Origin: CAVZCK01 sp963798805
GTDB taxonomy: Bacteria > Pseudomonadota > Alphaproteobacteria > Rhizobiales > Rhodomicrobiaceae
Direction of reading: 5' to 3'
Length of the DNA: 64,000 bases
NCBI GenBank assembly: GCA_963798805.1
Contig: CAWCVC010000017.1
Location: 1-64,000, forward strand
Positions 53,550 through 62,413 of this stretch are shown here, one piece after another (position 1 is the first letter of the stretch; each line of letters begins with the position of its first letter). The translations under genes were made by a program, and so were the position numbers. The notes below the pieces were generated by a model, which saw nothing but the letters and a program-made list of their open reading frames with translations, was not told where the DNA came from and ran no database searches.

Positions 53550-54842
53550 TCAGGCTGCAGGGTGCAGCTTCTGGATTCCCAGCGCCTTCATGATGATACG
53601 TTCGTAACCCGGCTCGCTTGAGCCGCGGCGCACCTTGCGCAGGAAATATTTCTCGAAGGCGACCTTGGCGGCGTGGACCCAGTAGCCCTCGCTCGACCAG
53701 TTGACATTGCGCGGCGGGATTTGCGGCAGCGCCACGAAGGCAATGCCGCTGTCGCCGAAATCGGCAAGGCAGACAGCGTTCCAGGTCGCTTCCGTGGTCG
53801 GCTCCTTGCCGGCGATCAAATCTTTAATGTTGCGCGCGGTCGCGGTCACCATGGATTCGATCATGTAGCCGGTCTTCGGCACGCCGACCGGCACCGGCGT
53901 CGGCTCGAATGGCGGAATGGCCACGCAAACGCCGACGCTGAAGATGTTCTTATGCGTTCCATTACGCTGATATTTGTCGATGGTGACGAAGCCGCGTGGA
54001 TTGGTCAGCCCCGGAAGCCACTTGCCGTCCTCGCCCTTAAGGCAATCGACGCCGCGGAAGCCCGGGATGAACATCGACAGCTTCGAAGGCAAATTATGGG
54101 CGCGCTTGACCTGCCCATCTTCGCCCATCTCGGTAATCTCGACCGAGTCCGGGTTGAAGCGGTCGATCTTGGCGTTGGTGATCCACTTCACGTCGCGGTC
54201 GCGGAAGGCGGATTCGAGCATCCCCTTAGTGTCGCCGACGCCGCCGAGGCCAAGATGGCCGATATAGGGCTCGGAGGTGACGAAGGTCATCGGCACCTTG
54301 GTGCGAATCTTGCGGCGCCGCAACTCGTTCACCATGATCATGGCAAACTCATAGGCCGGCCCGAAACAGGACGCGCCGTGTACGGCGCCGACGACGATCG
54401 GTCCCGGATCGCGGCAGAAACGCTCCCAGCGCTCGGCGGCGGCGGCGGCGTGATCGACATGGCAGATCGAAATGGTATTCCGATCCGGGCCGAGCCCTTC
54501 GATCTCATCGAAGGCGAGCGCCGGACCTGTCGCAATGACCAGATAATCATAGGGGACGCTGCTGCCATCATTCAGCTCGACGGCATTCTCGCCCGGAATA
54601 ACGCGCTTGGCGCCGCCGGCCTTGAAGCCGATCCTCCGGCGCGCGAAAACTTCCGGCAGATGGATTTTGATGTCGCTCGGTTTGCGCCAGCCGACCGCCA
54701 CCCAGGGGTTGGAAGGCACGAATTGAAACCACTCCGACTCCCCGATCACGGTGATGTCGGTTCTGCGTCCCAGCCTCTCCCGAAGCTCGAAAGCCATTGG
54801 AACACCGCCAATCCCGGCGCCCAGCACGACCACATGCGTCAT
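53550..54842 (-). CDS. sqr: sulfide:quinone oxidoreductase
   Basis: A 430-residue membrane-associated flavoprotein that oxidises sulfide and reduces quinone. FAD motif: HVVVLGAGIGGVPMAFELRERLG. The three redox cysteines expected of a type I SQR are at Cys127 (SICHVDH), Cys159 (GASCFGPAYEF) and Cys358 (NAVCLADFG). The C-terminal segment WVHAAKVAFEKYFLRKVRRG is the usual amphipathic membrane anchor. ATG 54842 follows GGAGGAGGAG. It could supply sulfane sulfur to the TusA/DsrE/sHdr route. A motif shared with the DUF2147-dsrE-tusA promoter lies about 100 bases upstream. Confidence 0.9.
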   Translation of the reverse strand: MTHVVVLGAGIGGVPMAFELRERLGRRTDITVIGESEWFQFVPSNPWVAVGWRKPSDIKIHLPEVFARRRIGFKAGGAKRVIPGENAVELNDGSSVPYDYLVIATGPALAFDEIEGLGPDRNTISICHVDHAAAAAERWERFCRDPGPIVVGAVHGASCFGPAYEFAMIMVNELRRRKIRTKVPMTFVTSEPYIGHLGLGGVGDTKGMLESAFRDRDVKWITNAKIDRFNPDSVEITEMGEDGQVKRAHNLPSKLSMFIPGFRGVDCLKGEDGKWLPGLTNPRGFVTIDKYQRNGTHKNIFSVGVCVAIPPFEPTPVPVGVPKTGYMIESMVTATARNIKDLIAGKEPTTEATWNAVCLADFGDSGIAFVALPQIPPRNVNWSSEGYWVHAAKVAFEKYFLRKVRRGSSEPGYERIIMKALGIQKLHPAA

Positions 54843-54941
54843 AGGCACTCCTCCTCCTCAGGCCCTTAGCCCTGCGGATCTGCGCCGAGGCGAGGCCATG
54901 GAGGCTTGCCCGGGCTCAGCGGCCGTCAGGGTGGTTTTAGG

Positions 54942-54963
54942 GTAATATTACTATATTCAGATG
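54942..54963 (+). promoter_or_regulatory. candidate operator in the sqr upstream region
   Basis: GTAATAT-N4-ATATTCAGATG occurs here and, with identical spacing and no mismatch in 18 fixed bases, at 36066-36087 upstream of DUF2147-dsrE-tusA. It includes the perfect palindrome GTAATATTAC. It lies between divergent sqr and the small membrane protein gene. A sulfur-responsive ArsR-family repressor is a reasonable candidate binder, by analogy with known regulators of sqr and sHdr genes. Confidence 0.5.
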
Positions 54964-55125
54964 TTTCCCCAAACCGAATTGATATGCATCAAGGCGCGGC
55001 AAGGCGGCGCTGCTTTCGAGACCCTTCGAAATGAAATTGAAGGTCATTCATCCCTAATCTTTCCGGTTGAACCGAACGAGCGAAAGGGCGACAACCACCA
55101 GCCAAGCGTAACAGGGGAGGCTTGT

Positions 55126-55566
55126 GTGCCCGCCGCGCCAGAATCCAGAACCCGTACCCGCGCCTTTGCGCGTGTGATCGGACCTTGGCTCGTCATCGTG
55201 CCCGGCATCATCGTAGCTCGCGCGCCCGAAATGGGCACGTTCGTGCCCGGATTTTTCGAAAATCCTGTGCTCGTGTGGTTCACTGGCAGCCTGCTGCTGT
55301 TCGCCGGACTGCTGATCATCGCCTTCCACCAATATTGGTACAGCCTGTCGGCAGTCCTGATTTCGCTGTTCGGCTGGTTCCTGGCGCTTCGCGGCCTCGC
55401 GCTGATGGCCGCGCCACAGCTCATCGAACACGCCGCCGCAGCCTCGGTGGGCGCAGTGCCGCTGGTCCGCGCCGGTTTCGGCGTGCTCGTTCTGATCGGG
55501 CTGTGGCTCAGCTTCACCGGCTGGGTGGCGAAGTCCGACGCCCCGCTCGCCAAGGACCGTCCCTGA
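55126..55566 (+). CDS. small membrane protein, unknown function
   Basis: A 146-residue protein with four hydrophobic segments (IGPWLVIVPGIIVARAP, VWFTGSLLLFAGLLIIAFHQYWYSL region, SAVLISLFGWFLALRGLALM, LVRAGFGVLVLIGLWLSFTGW). No named family recognised. GTG 55126 is the best start because GGGGAGG lies five bases before it; an in-frame ATG at 54961 would add 55 residues overlapping the operator-like motif. It precedes the ICMT-type methyltransferase gene by 25 bases, probably in one operon divergent from sqr. Confidence 0.65.
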   Translation: MPAAPESRTRTRAFARVIGPWLVIVPGIIVARAPEMGTFVPGFFENPVLVWFTGSLLLFAGLLIIAFHQYWYSLSAVLISLFGWFLALRGLALMAAPQLIEHAAAASVGAVPLVRAGFGVLVLIGLWLSFTGWVAKSDAPLAKDRP

Positions 55567-55591
55567 GCAAACCGGCATAGAGGAACACGCC

Positions 55592-56260
55592 ATGGGCACC
55601 GTCTTGCTTCAACTGGTGGCGTGGACGGCTTTCATGGCCGCCCTGATCCTCTGGCCGGCGGGCACGCTTGCCTATCCGGGAGCCTGGGCGTTTATCGCGC
55701 TATTCGCCCTCGGCGGCCTCGGGACGACCTTGTGGCTGTCCAGGTATAGCCCAAACCTGCTGCGCGAACGCATGGCCTCGCCGGTGCAGCGCGCGCAAAA
55801 GCCGTGGGACCGCGTCTTCCTGGTGCTTCTCATGTTGGGTTTCTACGGCTGGACCGCCTTCATGGGCTGGGACGCCGCGCGGACGGGCTTCAGCGCGGTT
55901 CCCGCATGGCTTCAGGCGCTCGGCGGCCTCGGCGTTGCGGTCTACATGCTCGGCGCCTGGCTCACATTCCGCGAGAACGCTTTTGCCGCGCCCGTGGTGA
56001 AGATCCAGAAGGGCCAGCGCGTGATCGACACCGGCCCCTATGCCATCGTCCGCCATCCGATGTATGCGAGCGCATTGTTCTTCTTCATCGGCACGCCGCT
56101 ATTGCTCGGTTCCTGGCTCGGCCTCGCGCTCTCGGCGCTCTTCATCCTGGCGATCGCCTGGCGGGCCGTGCGGGAGGAGCGCACCTTGAGCGCCGAGTTG
56201 GAGGGATATCGGGACTACACGGCACGCGTGCGCTATCGCTTCATTCCGTTCGTCTGGTAA
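55592..56260 (+). CDS. isoprenylcysteine carboxyl methyltransferase-family membrane protein
   Basis: A 222-residue integral membrane protein of the ICMT/PEMT type. The conserved C-terminal part is VKIQKGQRVIDTGPYAIVRHPMYAS, with the SAM-contacting RHPMY, and EERTLSAELEGYRDYTARVRYRFIPFVW. Five or so hydrophobic segments precede and surround it. Bacterial relatives methylate unknown membrane or lipid substrates. ATG 55592 with GAGGAACAC upstream. It follows the small membrane protein gene in the same direction. Confidence 0.82.
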   Translation: MGTVLLQLVAWTAFMAALILWPAGTLAYPGAWAFIALFALGGLGTTLWLSRYSPNLLRERMASPVQRAQKPWDRVFLVLLMLGFYGWTAFMGWDAARTGFSAVPAWLQALGGLGVAVYMLGAWLTFRENAFAAPVVKIQKGQRVIDTGPYAIVRHPMYASALFFFIGTPLLLGSWLGLALSALFILAIAWRAVREERTLSAELEGYRDYTARVRYRFIPFVW

Positions 56261-56443
56261 AGCTCGCCGCTCTGACCCTCAGCTCGTCCGTATGCCCGCC
56301 TTAACCGACAGGTAACCCTGGGCGGCTGATCCCCGCCCGCATTTGTAAAATTTGGTACAAGCTCTGAACCTCTCCCGCCGCCACTGCGACAACCTGTCAG
56401 AAGCCGGAGCGCGTTGCCCGGCCCTCGGCCTGAGAGGTATGCC

Positions 56444-59400
56444 ATGTTCGATAAAGCTTCGCCCCAAGAGCGCAACTGCCGCGTCGCGGCGTTTTCACAC
56501 GGCGGACGGTCCTCACGTCCGCCCGGAGCGGCGGTGTCGCCGAACCCTGCCAGGGGTTTTGCGCTTTTCGGAACGTTCCTCAGTTTCCTTTCGACAGCCA
56601 TTCTGATCCTGTTTCTTGTCGCTACCGTTTCTCGCGCTCACGCGCAGGACAGCGCGCTTCACCGTGGCGATGCCGTCGTGACAGGCTTTTCCGGTATCAA
56701 GCCGTCCAATGCGCCGCTGCCCAAGGGTGCCAATCCGCTGGACGAGTTCTTCATCGATCCGAACGGCCCGTCCGCGCAGATCCTGTCTTTGGCCGCGCCG
56801 GGCGGCACGCCGGAGGGACAACTGATCTCCGCGCCGCCGACCCTGCAGATCAAGGCGAGTCAGGTCGGGCAGGTCTTCGCCGTCACCCTCGATGACGGCC
56901 TAGGCGGCAAGGTTCCCAATATTTATCTCGGCGCGACATCGGCCTATGGGCTGCACATCGTCACGCCCGACGCCGATGGCGACGGCTGGTCGGAGCGGGC
57001 CAAGACCGGCGCACCGGACGCCGAATGGATGTCTGCCCAATTCGGCGCCACGCTTAGCGGCGGTCCCGGCTCGATCTATAAGATCGACGGCCAGACCGGC
57101 GCGGCGTCGCTGTTCGCAACGCTGCCCGACAATAGCGGGCCCGGCATCGGCGATGTCGTGTTCGACAAGGCCAGCCGGCAATTCTTCGCCTCCGACCTCG
57201 ATAGCGGCCTGATCTATCGGCTGAGCGAAACCGGCGAGGTGATCGACAGCTTCGATCACGGCGTGAAAGCGCGTCCCGCCAAGGGCCTTTCAGAAGTCGC
57301 CGACGATGGAAAGAAGGCCGATATTCATAGCCCTGCCTTCGATAGCCAGAACCCCGATAGCTGGGGCTATACGCCGGACGAGCGGCGGGTTTACGGCCTC
57401 GTCGTGAATGACGGCCGGCTCTATTACGCCGTCCATGGCCAGGTCTGGTCGGTCGGCGTTTCTGCGGATGGATTTGCCGACGATGCGCGCTGGGAGCTCG
57501 ATGTCGAGGGCCTGCCCGGTGATGGTCCGATCACGGACATGCTGTTCGACAAGGACGGCCGGATGTATCTCGCCCAGCGCGGCCGGCAACGCGCCAGCTA
57601 CGACTATTCCGTCTTCGCCGAGCCCGAGAAATCCGCCGTGGTGCGCTACCGCCGCGAGGAGCCGGACGATCCGGCGACGGAAAGCGTCTGGGTCGCCGAC
57701 CCGGAGAGCTACGCGATCGGTCTGCCGCCCGAGCATAATCACGCCGAAGGCGGCATCGCGCTCGGCTATGGCTATGACGAGACTGGCGCGATGCGCTACG
57801 GCGCCTGCGGTCAGATGCTGTGGTCGACAGGGCACCGTTTGCGCCCTAGTGTGGTCGCGGAAGCCGGCAATGACGGCAAGGGCGACGAGCCAGAGGCCGA
57901 CGTCCACGGTCTGCAGGGCAATGAGGTCTCGCTCGTGCGGCCGCAGAACGTGCCGCCGCAGCAATCCTATTTCGCCGACTATGACGGCTTCTTCGGCGAT
58001 GCGGCCAATGCCGGCCATGTCGGCGATATCGAGATCTGGCAGCCTTGTGAGGGCGCGCCCGATTTCGCCAGCTCCGCGCCGGGCGAGCTGCCTCCGGGCA
58101 TCCTGCCTCCTGGCGACGTGCCGCCGGAGCTGCCCCCGGAATTTCCGCCGGACTACGACTTCCACACCAATCTGAGGCTGGTCAAGCGCGCCATGCCCAA
58201 GAGCTGCTGGGACTGGGGCAACGGCTGGCTTTGCCGCTACGGCATCCGCGTCACCAATACCGGCCCGGACAATTATTTCGGGCCGATCCTGCTCGACGAC
58301 TGGCTGCCCGCCAATCCGGCCGGCGCGATGATGGGCTTTTCGCCAACGCCGACCTGGACCTGCTGGAAGACCGGGCCGTCCGCCTATCGGTGCTTCCGTC
58401 CGGGCGTGTTCCTGGCGCCGTCATGGAGCGTCAATCTGACGGCCTATGCCTGGGTGCCGAAGGCCAAGGACCGCTGCCATCTGCGCAACGTCGCCTCGAT
58501 CGAATGGGCGCCGGGCGGGACGCAGTGGAACACCGATCCGCTGGACGATAGCGACGGCGCCACGGCGCTGATCCCCGACAAGGATTGCTCGCCGCATGGA
58601 GGACACACCGATCTCAAGATCTATAAGCGTCCTCTCGGACCGTGCTTCCGCGTCGGCGACCATCTGCGCTGCGGCTACCGCGTGACGGTCGAGAACGAGG
58701 GGCCGGGCGCCTATAATGGCGATATCGTCGTCGACGATAAGGTCCCCGCCGGAACGACCGCCGTCTTTAGTGGTCCGGGCTGGGCGTGCGGTGGCGTCAG
58801 CCCGAACTACACCTGCAAATATGCGGGGGCGAGCCTGCCCAATCCCGGCGACACGCTCTCCTTCACCGTCCGGGTCGACCTCTCGGTCGGGGATGCCACG
58901 CATATGCATTGCAAGGTCCCGAACCGGGTGAAGATCACCGAGGCCCAAGGCGGAACGCCCAAAAACACCGATCCGTCGAACGATGAGGCTGGTGCGGTCG
59001 CGACCGTCCCCGGCTGGGTGTGCGGCGATGCTCTCCGGACCAATCTGAAGATCGAGAAGAAGGCCGACCCGACCTTCTGCAGCCGGAGCGGCGACGACTG
59101 GTGGTGCCGTTACGCGATCCGCGTCACCAATACGGGACCGGGCGTCTATAACGGCCCCATCGAGATCGACGAGGCGCTGCCGGCCGAGCCGCTCGATGCG
59201 CACTGGAACGCCCCCTGGACCTGCCAAGGGACGGGCGGCAGCGGTGCGACCTGCAAATATCCCATCACGGTCATTCCGCCCACGGGTTGGCGGACGCTCT
59301 ATCTCCGGGTGAAATTCTCCGGGGACGTGGTGAGAGAGAAGAACTGCGCTCTGCCGAATGTCGCTAAGATTACCAAGGCCCAAGGCGGAACTCCCAAAAA

Positions 59401-60556
59401 CACCGATCCCGGCGATGACATTGCCGGCGATTCAGCCAAGGTTCCGGCCACGTTCTGCAGAAAGGAGCCGACCAATCTGGAGCTGCGCAAGCTGGGCGCT
59501 CAGCCCAAGTGCAACACGACCGGCGGCGGGCTCTACCGGTGCCCGTACAATGTGATCGTGAAAAATACGGGCGACGGCGACTATGACGGCAAGATCGTCG
59601 TCAGAGACGACCTGCCTCAGGCGGCGGCCGGGGCCACTATGCAGGTTCCCGCTCCCTGGAACTGCGTCGGCTCCGCACCGTCGATCATCTGCACTCATCC
59701 CAGCATAAAGCTGCAGCCGGGTCAGCAGGTGATCATGCCCGTGAATGTTCTGCTGCCGCCGGCCGGCTACGGCTCATGCGCGCTGACCAACTCGGCGCTC
59801 ATCCTGCAGGCGCCGGGCGGTACGGTGCAGAACCAGGAGAAGGGCGACGACAAGGACTCAGCCACGCTGCAGTTCCCGCCGCTTCTCGACGGGCGCCATA
59901 GCTACTGCGTGACGCCCATTCCGGCCCAGCCTTGCCCGCCCGGATTCGACTGGAACGGCGAGCGCTGCAACCGGATCGGGCTGGTGCCGCCTCCGCCGCC
60001 TCCGCCCGGACGTGAGTGCCCGGACGGCTATGTCGGCAACTATCCGGATTGCCGGAAGATCAGCGAACCGACGCCGGAATGCCCGGAAGGGACGGTCGGC
60101 CGTTATCCGCATTGCCGGCGCATCGGTCAGCCGACGCCGGAATGCACGGGCGGACGTATCCTGCGCGCAGGCCATTGCGTCTGCCGCCACGGCATCTGGA
60201 ACGGCGAACGCTGCGTGCGGCGGCAATGCCCTGAAGGCACGCGCGGCATCTATCCGCATTGCCGGAAGATCGTTCGGACGTGCCCGGAGGGCTATATCGG
60301 ACGACCGCCGCATTGCCGGAAGATCGTTCGGACATGCCCCGAGGGCTATGTCGGACGGCCGCCGCATTGCCGGAAGATCATCCGGAAATGCCCGGAGGGC
60401 ATGGTCGGCCGACCGCCGCATTGCCACCGGATCGTCCGGAGATGCCCGGAAGGGATGGTCGGACGGCCTCCGCACTGCCGGCGGCTACAGCTCAACCGGC
60501 AGCACTTCCAGCTGCTCCGGCCGGATAGAGGCTCGCACCGCAACCGTCTACGCTAG
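56444..60556 (+). CDS. large exported DUF11-repeat protein with cysteine-rich tandem-repeat tail
   Basis: A 1370-residue protein with a long basic N-region and a signal peptide (about residues 40-67, ending SRAHA before QDS). Residues ~90-520 look like a calcium-binding or beta-propeller-like region (DADGDGWSE, MLFDKDGRMYLAQRG). Four immunoglobulin-like DUF11 domains follow, at roughly 570-705, 720-855, 864-1003 and 1008-1140, each starting TNLxIxKR with cysteine pairs and an RVTNTGPGxYNG-type strand. After a proline-rich linker the tail is built from CPEGxxGRPPHCRKI repeats, the last five encoded by 54-base tandem units. It is probably a surface or matrix protein, stabilised by disulfides. 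ATG 56444 follows GAGAGG. Confidence 0.82.
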   Translation: MFDKASPQERNCRVAAFSHGGRSSRPPGAAVSPNPARGFALFGTFLSFLSTAILILFLVATVSRAHAQDSALHRGDAVVTGFSGIKPSNAPLPKGANPLDEFFIDPNGPSAQILSLAAPGGTPEGQLISAPPTLQIKASQVGQVFAVTLDDGLGGKVPNIYLGATSAYGLHIVTPDADGDGWSERAKTGAPDAEWMSAQFGATLSGGPGSIYKIDGQTGAASLFATLPDNSGPGIGDVVFDKASRQFFASDLDSGLIYRLSETGEVIDSFDHGVKARPAKGLSEVADDGKKADIHSPAFDSQNPDSWGYTPDERRVYGLVVNDGRLYYAVHGQVWSVGVSADGFADDARWELDVEGLPGDGPITDMLFDKDGRMYLAQRGRQRASYDYSVFAEPEKSAVVRYRREEPDDPATESVWVADPESYAIGLPPEHNHAEGGIALGYGYDETGAMRYGACGQMLWSTGHRLRPSVVAEAGNDGKGDEPEADVHGLQGNEVSLVRPQNVPPQQSYFADYDGFFGDAANAGHVGDIEIWQPCEGAPDFASSAPGELPPGILPPGDVPPELPPEFPPDYDFHTNLRLVKRAMPKSCWDWGNGWLCRYGIRVTNTGPDNYFGPILLDDWLPANPAGAMMGFSPTPTWTCWKTGPSAYRCFRPGVFLAPSWSVNLTAYAWVPKAKDRCHLRNVASIEWAPGGTQWNTDPLDDSDGATALIPDKDCSPHGGHTDLKIYKRPLGPCFRVGDHLRCGYRVTVENEGPGAYNGDIVVDDKVPAGTTAVFSGPGWACGGVSPNYTCKYAGASLPNPGDTLSFTVRVDLSVGDATHMHCKVPNRVKITEAQGGTPKNTDPSNDEAGAVATVPGWVCGDALRTNLKIEKKADPTFCSRSGDDWWCRYAIRVTNTGPGVYNGPIEIDEALPAEPLDAHWNAPWTCQGTGGSGATCKYPITVIPPTGWRTLYLRVKFSGDVVREKNCALPNVAKITKAQGGTPKNTDPGDDIAGDSAKVPATFCRKEPTNLELRKLGAQPKCNTTGGGLYRCPYNVIVKNTGDGDYDGKIVVRDDLPQAAAGATMQVPAPWNCVGSAPSIICTHPSIKLQPGQQVIMPVNVLLPPAGYGSCALTNSALILQAPGGTVQNQEKGDDKDSATLQFPPLLDGRHSYCVTPIPAQPCPPGFDWNGERCNRIGLVPPPPPPPGRECPDGYVGNYPDCRKISEPTPECPEGTVGRYPHCRRIGQPTPECTGGRILRAGHCVCRHGIWNGERCVRRQCPEGTRGIYPHCRKIVRTCPEGYIGRPPHCRKIVRTCPEGYVGRPPHCRKIIRKCPEGMVGRPPHCHRIVRRCPEGMVGRPPHCRRLQLNRQHFQLLRPDRGSHRNRLR
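60221..60490 (+). repeat. five tandem 54-base coding repeats
   Basis: Units start at 60221, 60275, 60329, 60383 and 60437 and each encode 18 residues of the form R-x-CPEG-x2-G-x2-PHCRKIV. Units two and three are nearly identical in DNA, the outer ones more diverged, indicating recent expansion inside the gene. Two older units with a longer period lie upstream from about 60009 to 60135. Confidence 0.9.
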
Positions 60557-60607
60557 ATTGATGAAGGTGGGCCGAGCCTCGGTCGGTCTATCATCGACAT
60601 GAATTGA

Positions 60608-60645
60608 CCCGCCGCCTGGCTCTCCCCTGGCGGCGGGTTGTTTTT
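60608..60645 (+). terminator. rho-independent terminator of the DUF11-repeat gene
   Basis: CCCGCCGCC (60608-60616) pairs with GGCGGCGGG (60629-60637), followed directly by TTGTTTTT. It lies 52 bases after the stop codon and 90 bases before the HAD gene, so it ends the long transcript. Confidence 0.88.
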
Positions 60646-60734
60646 ATGGCCTCGCCCTTGCCCGTCGAGGTCATGTAAGATCCGGCCGGGCGCGGCAGCA
60701 TTGCGCGAAATCATTCTGAACCGGAGACCGGGAC

Positions 60735-61493
60735 ATGCCACAAACGCCGGCCAACTCGAACGCCGCTCCGACCAAAATCGATCTCGCGCATGTGAAAGCT
60801 GTCGTCTTCGATGTGTTCGGCACGGTGGTGGACTGGCGGTCCGGCATTGCGCGCGAGGCGGCGCCGCTCATCGCCAAGCATGGCCTCGCTATCGCTCCAG
60901 AGGCGTTCGCCGATGCCTGGCGGAAGCGCTACCAGCCGAGCATGGAGCCCATTCGCGAGGGCGATCGAGCCTATGTTCCGCTCGACGTGCTGCATCGGGA
61001 AAATCTGGTTTCGCTGCTCGACGAACTTGCGCCGTCGCGTGGCTGGGACGAGCGGGAGCTCGACGCGCTGAACAAGGCCTGGCACCGGCTCGACCCATGG
61101 CCCGACGCGATCGAAGGGCTGACGATGCTGAAGCCCAAATACATCATCGGCCCGCTCTCGAACGGCAATATCGCGCTGATGGTGAACATGGCCAAGCGAG
61201 CCGGGCTGCCCTGGGACGCAATCCTCGGCGCCGATATTTCGCGGACCTACAAGCCGCACCCGCAGGCCTATCTGGCGACCGCCGCCGTACTCGGGCTCGA
61301 ACCGGCGGAATGCATGCTCGTCGCGGCCCACAATAGCGATCTTGCCGCGGCCCGGCGCGCCGGCCTCGCGACCGGCTTTGTTCCCCGCCCGGCCGAGCAC
61401 GGCCCGCAACAGAAGGGCGATCTGGCGCCGAGCGAGGATTGGGACGTCATCGCGACCGACTTCATCCAGCTGGCGGAGCGGCTCGGCTGTTAG
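60735..61493 (+). CDS. haloacid dehalogenase, type II-like (HAD superfamily)
   Basis: A 252-residue HAD hydrolase. The nucleophilic aspartate is the first D in VVFDVFGTVVDWRSG, the second motif is GPLSNGN, the lysine of motif III is in RTYKPHPQAYL and the acidic motif IV is weak: VAAHNSDLAAARRAG. The sequence between resembles L-2-haloacid dehalogenases (WRKRYQPSM, WHRLDPWPDA). Haloacid or other phosphate-free substrates are plausible. It ends in a four-base overlap with the convergent ECF41 gene. Confidence 0.87.
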   Translation: MPQTPANSNAAPTKIDLAHVKAVVFDVFGTVVDWRSGIAREAAPLIAKHGLAIAPEAFADAWRKRYQPSMEPIREGDRAYVPLDVLHRENLVSLLDELAPSRGWDERELDALNKAWHRLDPWPDAIEGLTMLKPKYIIGPLSNGNIALMVNMAKRAGLPWDAILGADISRTYKPHPQAYLATAAVLGLEPAECMLVAAHNSDLAAARRAGLATGFVPRPAEHGPQQKGDLAPSEDWDVIATDFIQLAERLGC

Positions 61494-62401
61494 TCGCCTC
61501 CAGGCGACATCCCTCGGCGAATATGCTCCAGCTTATCCGGATTGCGCGTGATGAAGACGCCGACGATTTCGTGACCGCGCACCTCCAGGGCTGTCGTATC
61601 CATGCTGCCGTCGGCGTAGAGCGTAATCAGCCCCGGCATGCCGTTGATGCGCCCCGGCGTGACGGAGACGGTCGCCCGATTGCGGAACTTGCGGTATATG
61701 CCGCTGATGAAGCGCGCCACCCGGTCCCGGCCATGCAGGACATTCCGGGCCGCCGACACCTTGCCGCCGCCATCCGAATAGAGGCTGGCGCCTTCCGCCA
61801 GCAGCCTCGCCAGACCGCCGACCTCGCCTGAACGCGCCGCCGCCAGAAACGCATTGAGTAGCCGGTCCTCATCCTCGGCCGAGACGGAAACGCGCGGACG
61901 CGCGTCGCGGATATGGCGCCTGGCTCGGGCGGCAAGCTGACGGCACGCCGCCTCGCTACGCCCGGTCAGCACGGCAATCTCGCCGAAGCCGACGTCGAAC
62001 ACGTCGTGCAGCAGGAAGGCGACGCGTTCCAACGGCGTCAGCCGCTCCAGCGCCAGCAGGAATCCGGTCGACAGGTCGTCCGCATATTCGCTCGCCGTTT
62101 CGGCCGAGAATTCGTCCATGCCCAGCACGGGCTCCGGCAGCCACGGCCCGATATAGGTCTCGCGGCGCTGACGGGCGGATTTCAGCCGGTCGAGACAGAT
62201 GCGGCTGACCACCTTCGTCAGAAAGGCGCGCGGATCGGCGACGCCGTCGCGATCGGCCTGGCGCCAGCGCAGATAGGCGTCCTGCACCGCATCCTGGGCG
62301 TCCGCGAGGGAGCCCAGCATGCGGTAGGCGAGCCCGGTCAGATGGGCGCGGTGGCTCTCGAAGGACACCGCGTCATCGCTTTCCAAGGCCGGCAAGGTCA
62401 T
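61490..62401 (-). CDS. ECF41-family RNA polymerase sigma factor
   Basis: A 303-residue extracytoplasmic-function sigma factor with an extra SnoaL-like C-terminal domain. Region 2 is in SHRAHLTGLAYRMLGSLADAQDAVQDAYLRW and region 4 in TPLERVAFLLHDVFDVGFGEIAVLTGRSEAACRQLAARAR. The C-terminal domain has YSDGGGKVSAARN, the DGGGK hallmark of ECF41 proteins, and NPDKL near the end. ECF41 factors lack a classic anti-sigma factor; the fused domain regulates them. They usually control a linked carboxymuconolactone decarboxylase, oxidoreductase or epimerase gene, here the one 12 bases upstream. Confidence 0.92.
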   Translation of the reverse strand: MTLPALESDDAVSFESHRAHLTGLAYRMLGSLADAQDAVQDAYLRWRQADRDGVADPRAFLTKVVSRICLDRLKSARQRRETYIGPWLPEPVLGMDEFSAETASEYADDLSTGFLLALERLTPLERVAFLLHDVFDVGFGEIAVLTGRSEAACRQLAARARRHIRDARPRVSVSAEDEDRLLNAFLAAARSGEVGGLARLLAEGASLYSDGGGKVSAARNVLHGRDRVARFISGIYRKFRNRATVSVTPGRINGMPGLITLYADGSMDTTALEVRGHEIVGVFITRNPDKLEHIRRGMSPGGD

Positions 62402-62413
62402 AGAAAAGCTCCT

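Noticed and set aside
60221..60490. CRISPR-like direct repeats
   Set aside because: The 54-base units are contiguous without spacers and encode 18-residue repeats in frame with the large exported protein.
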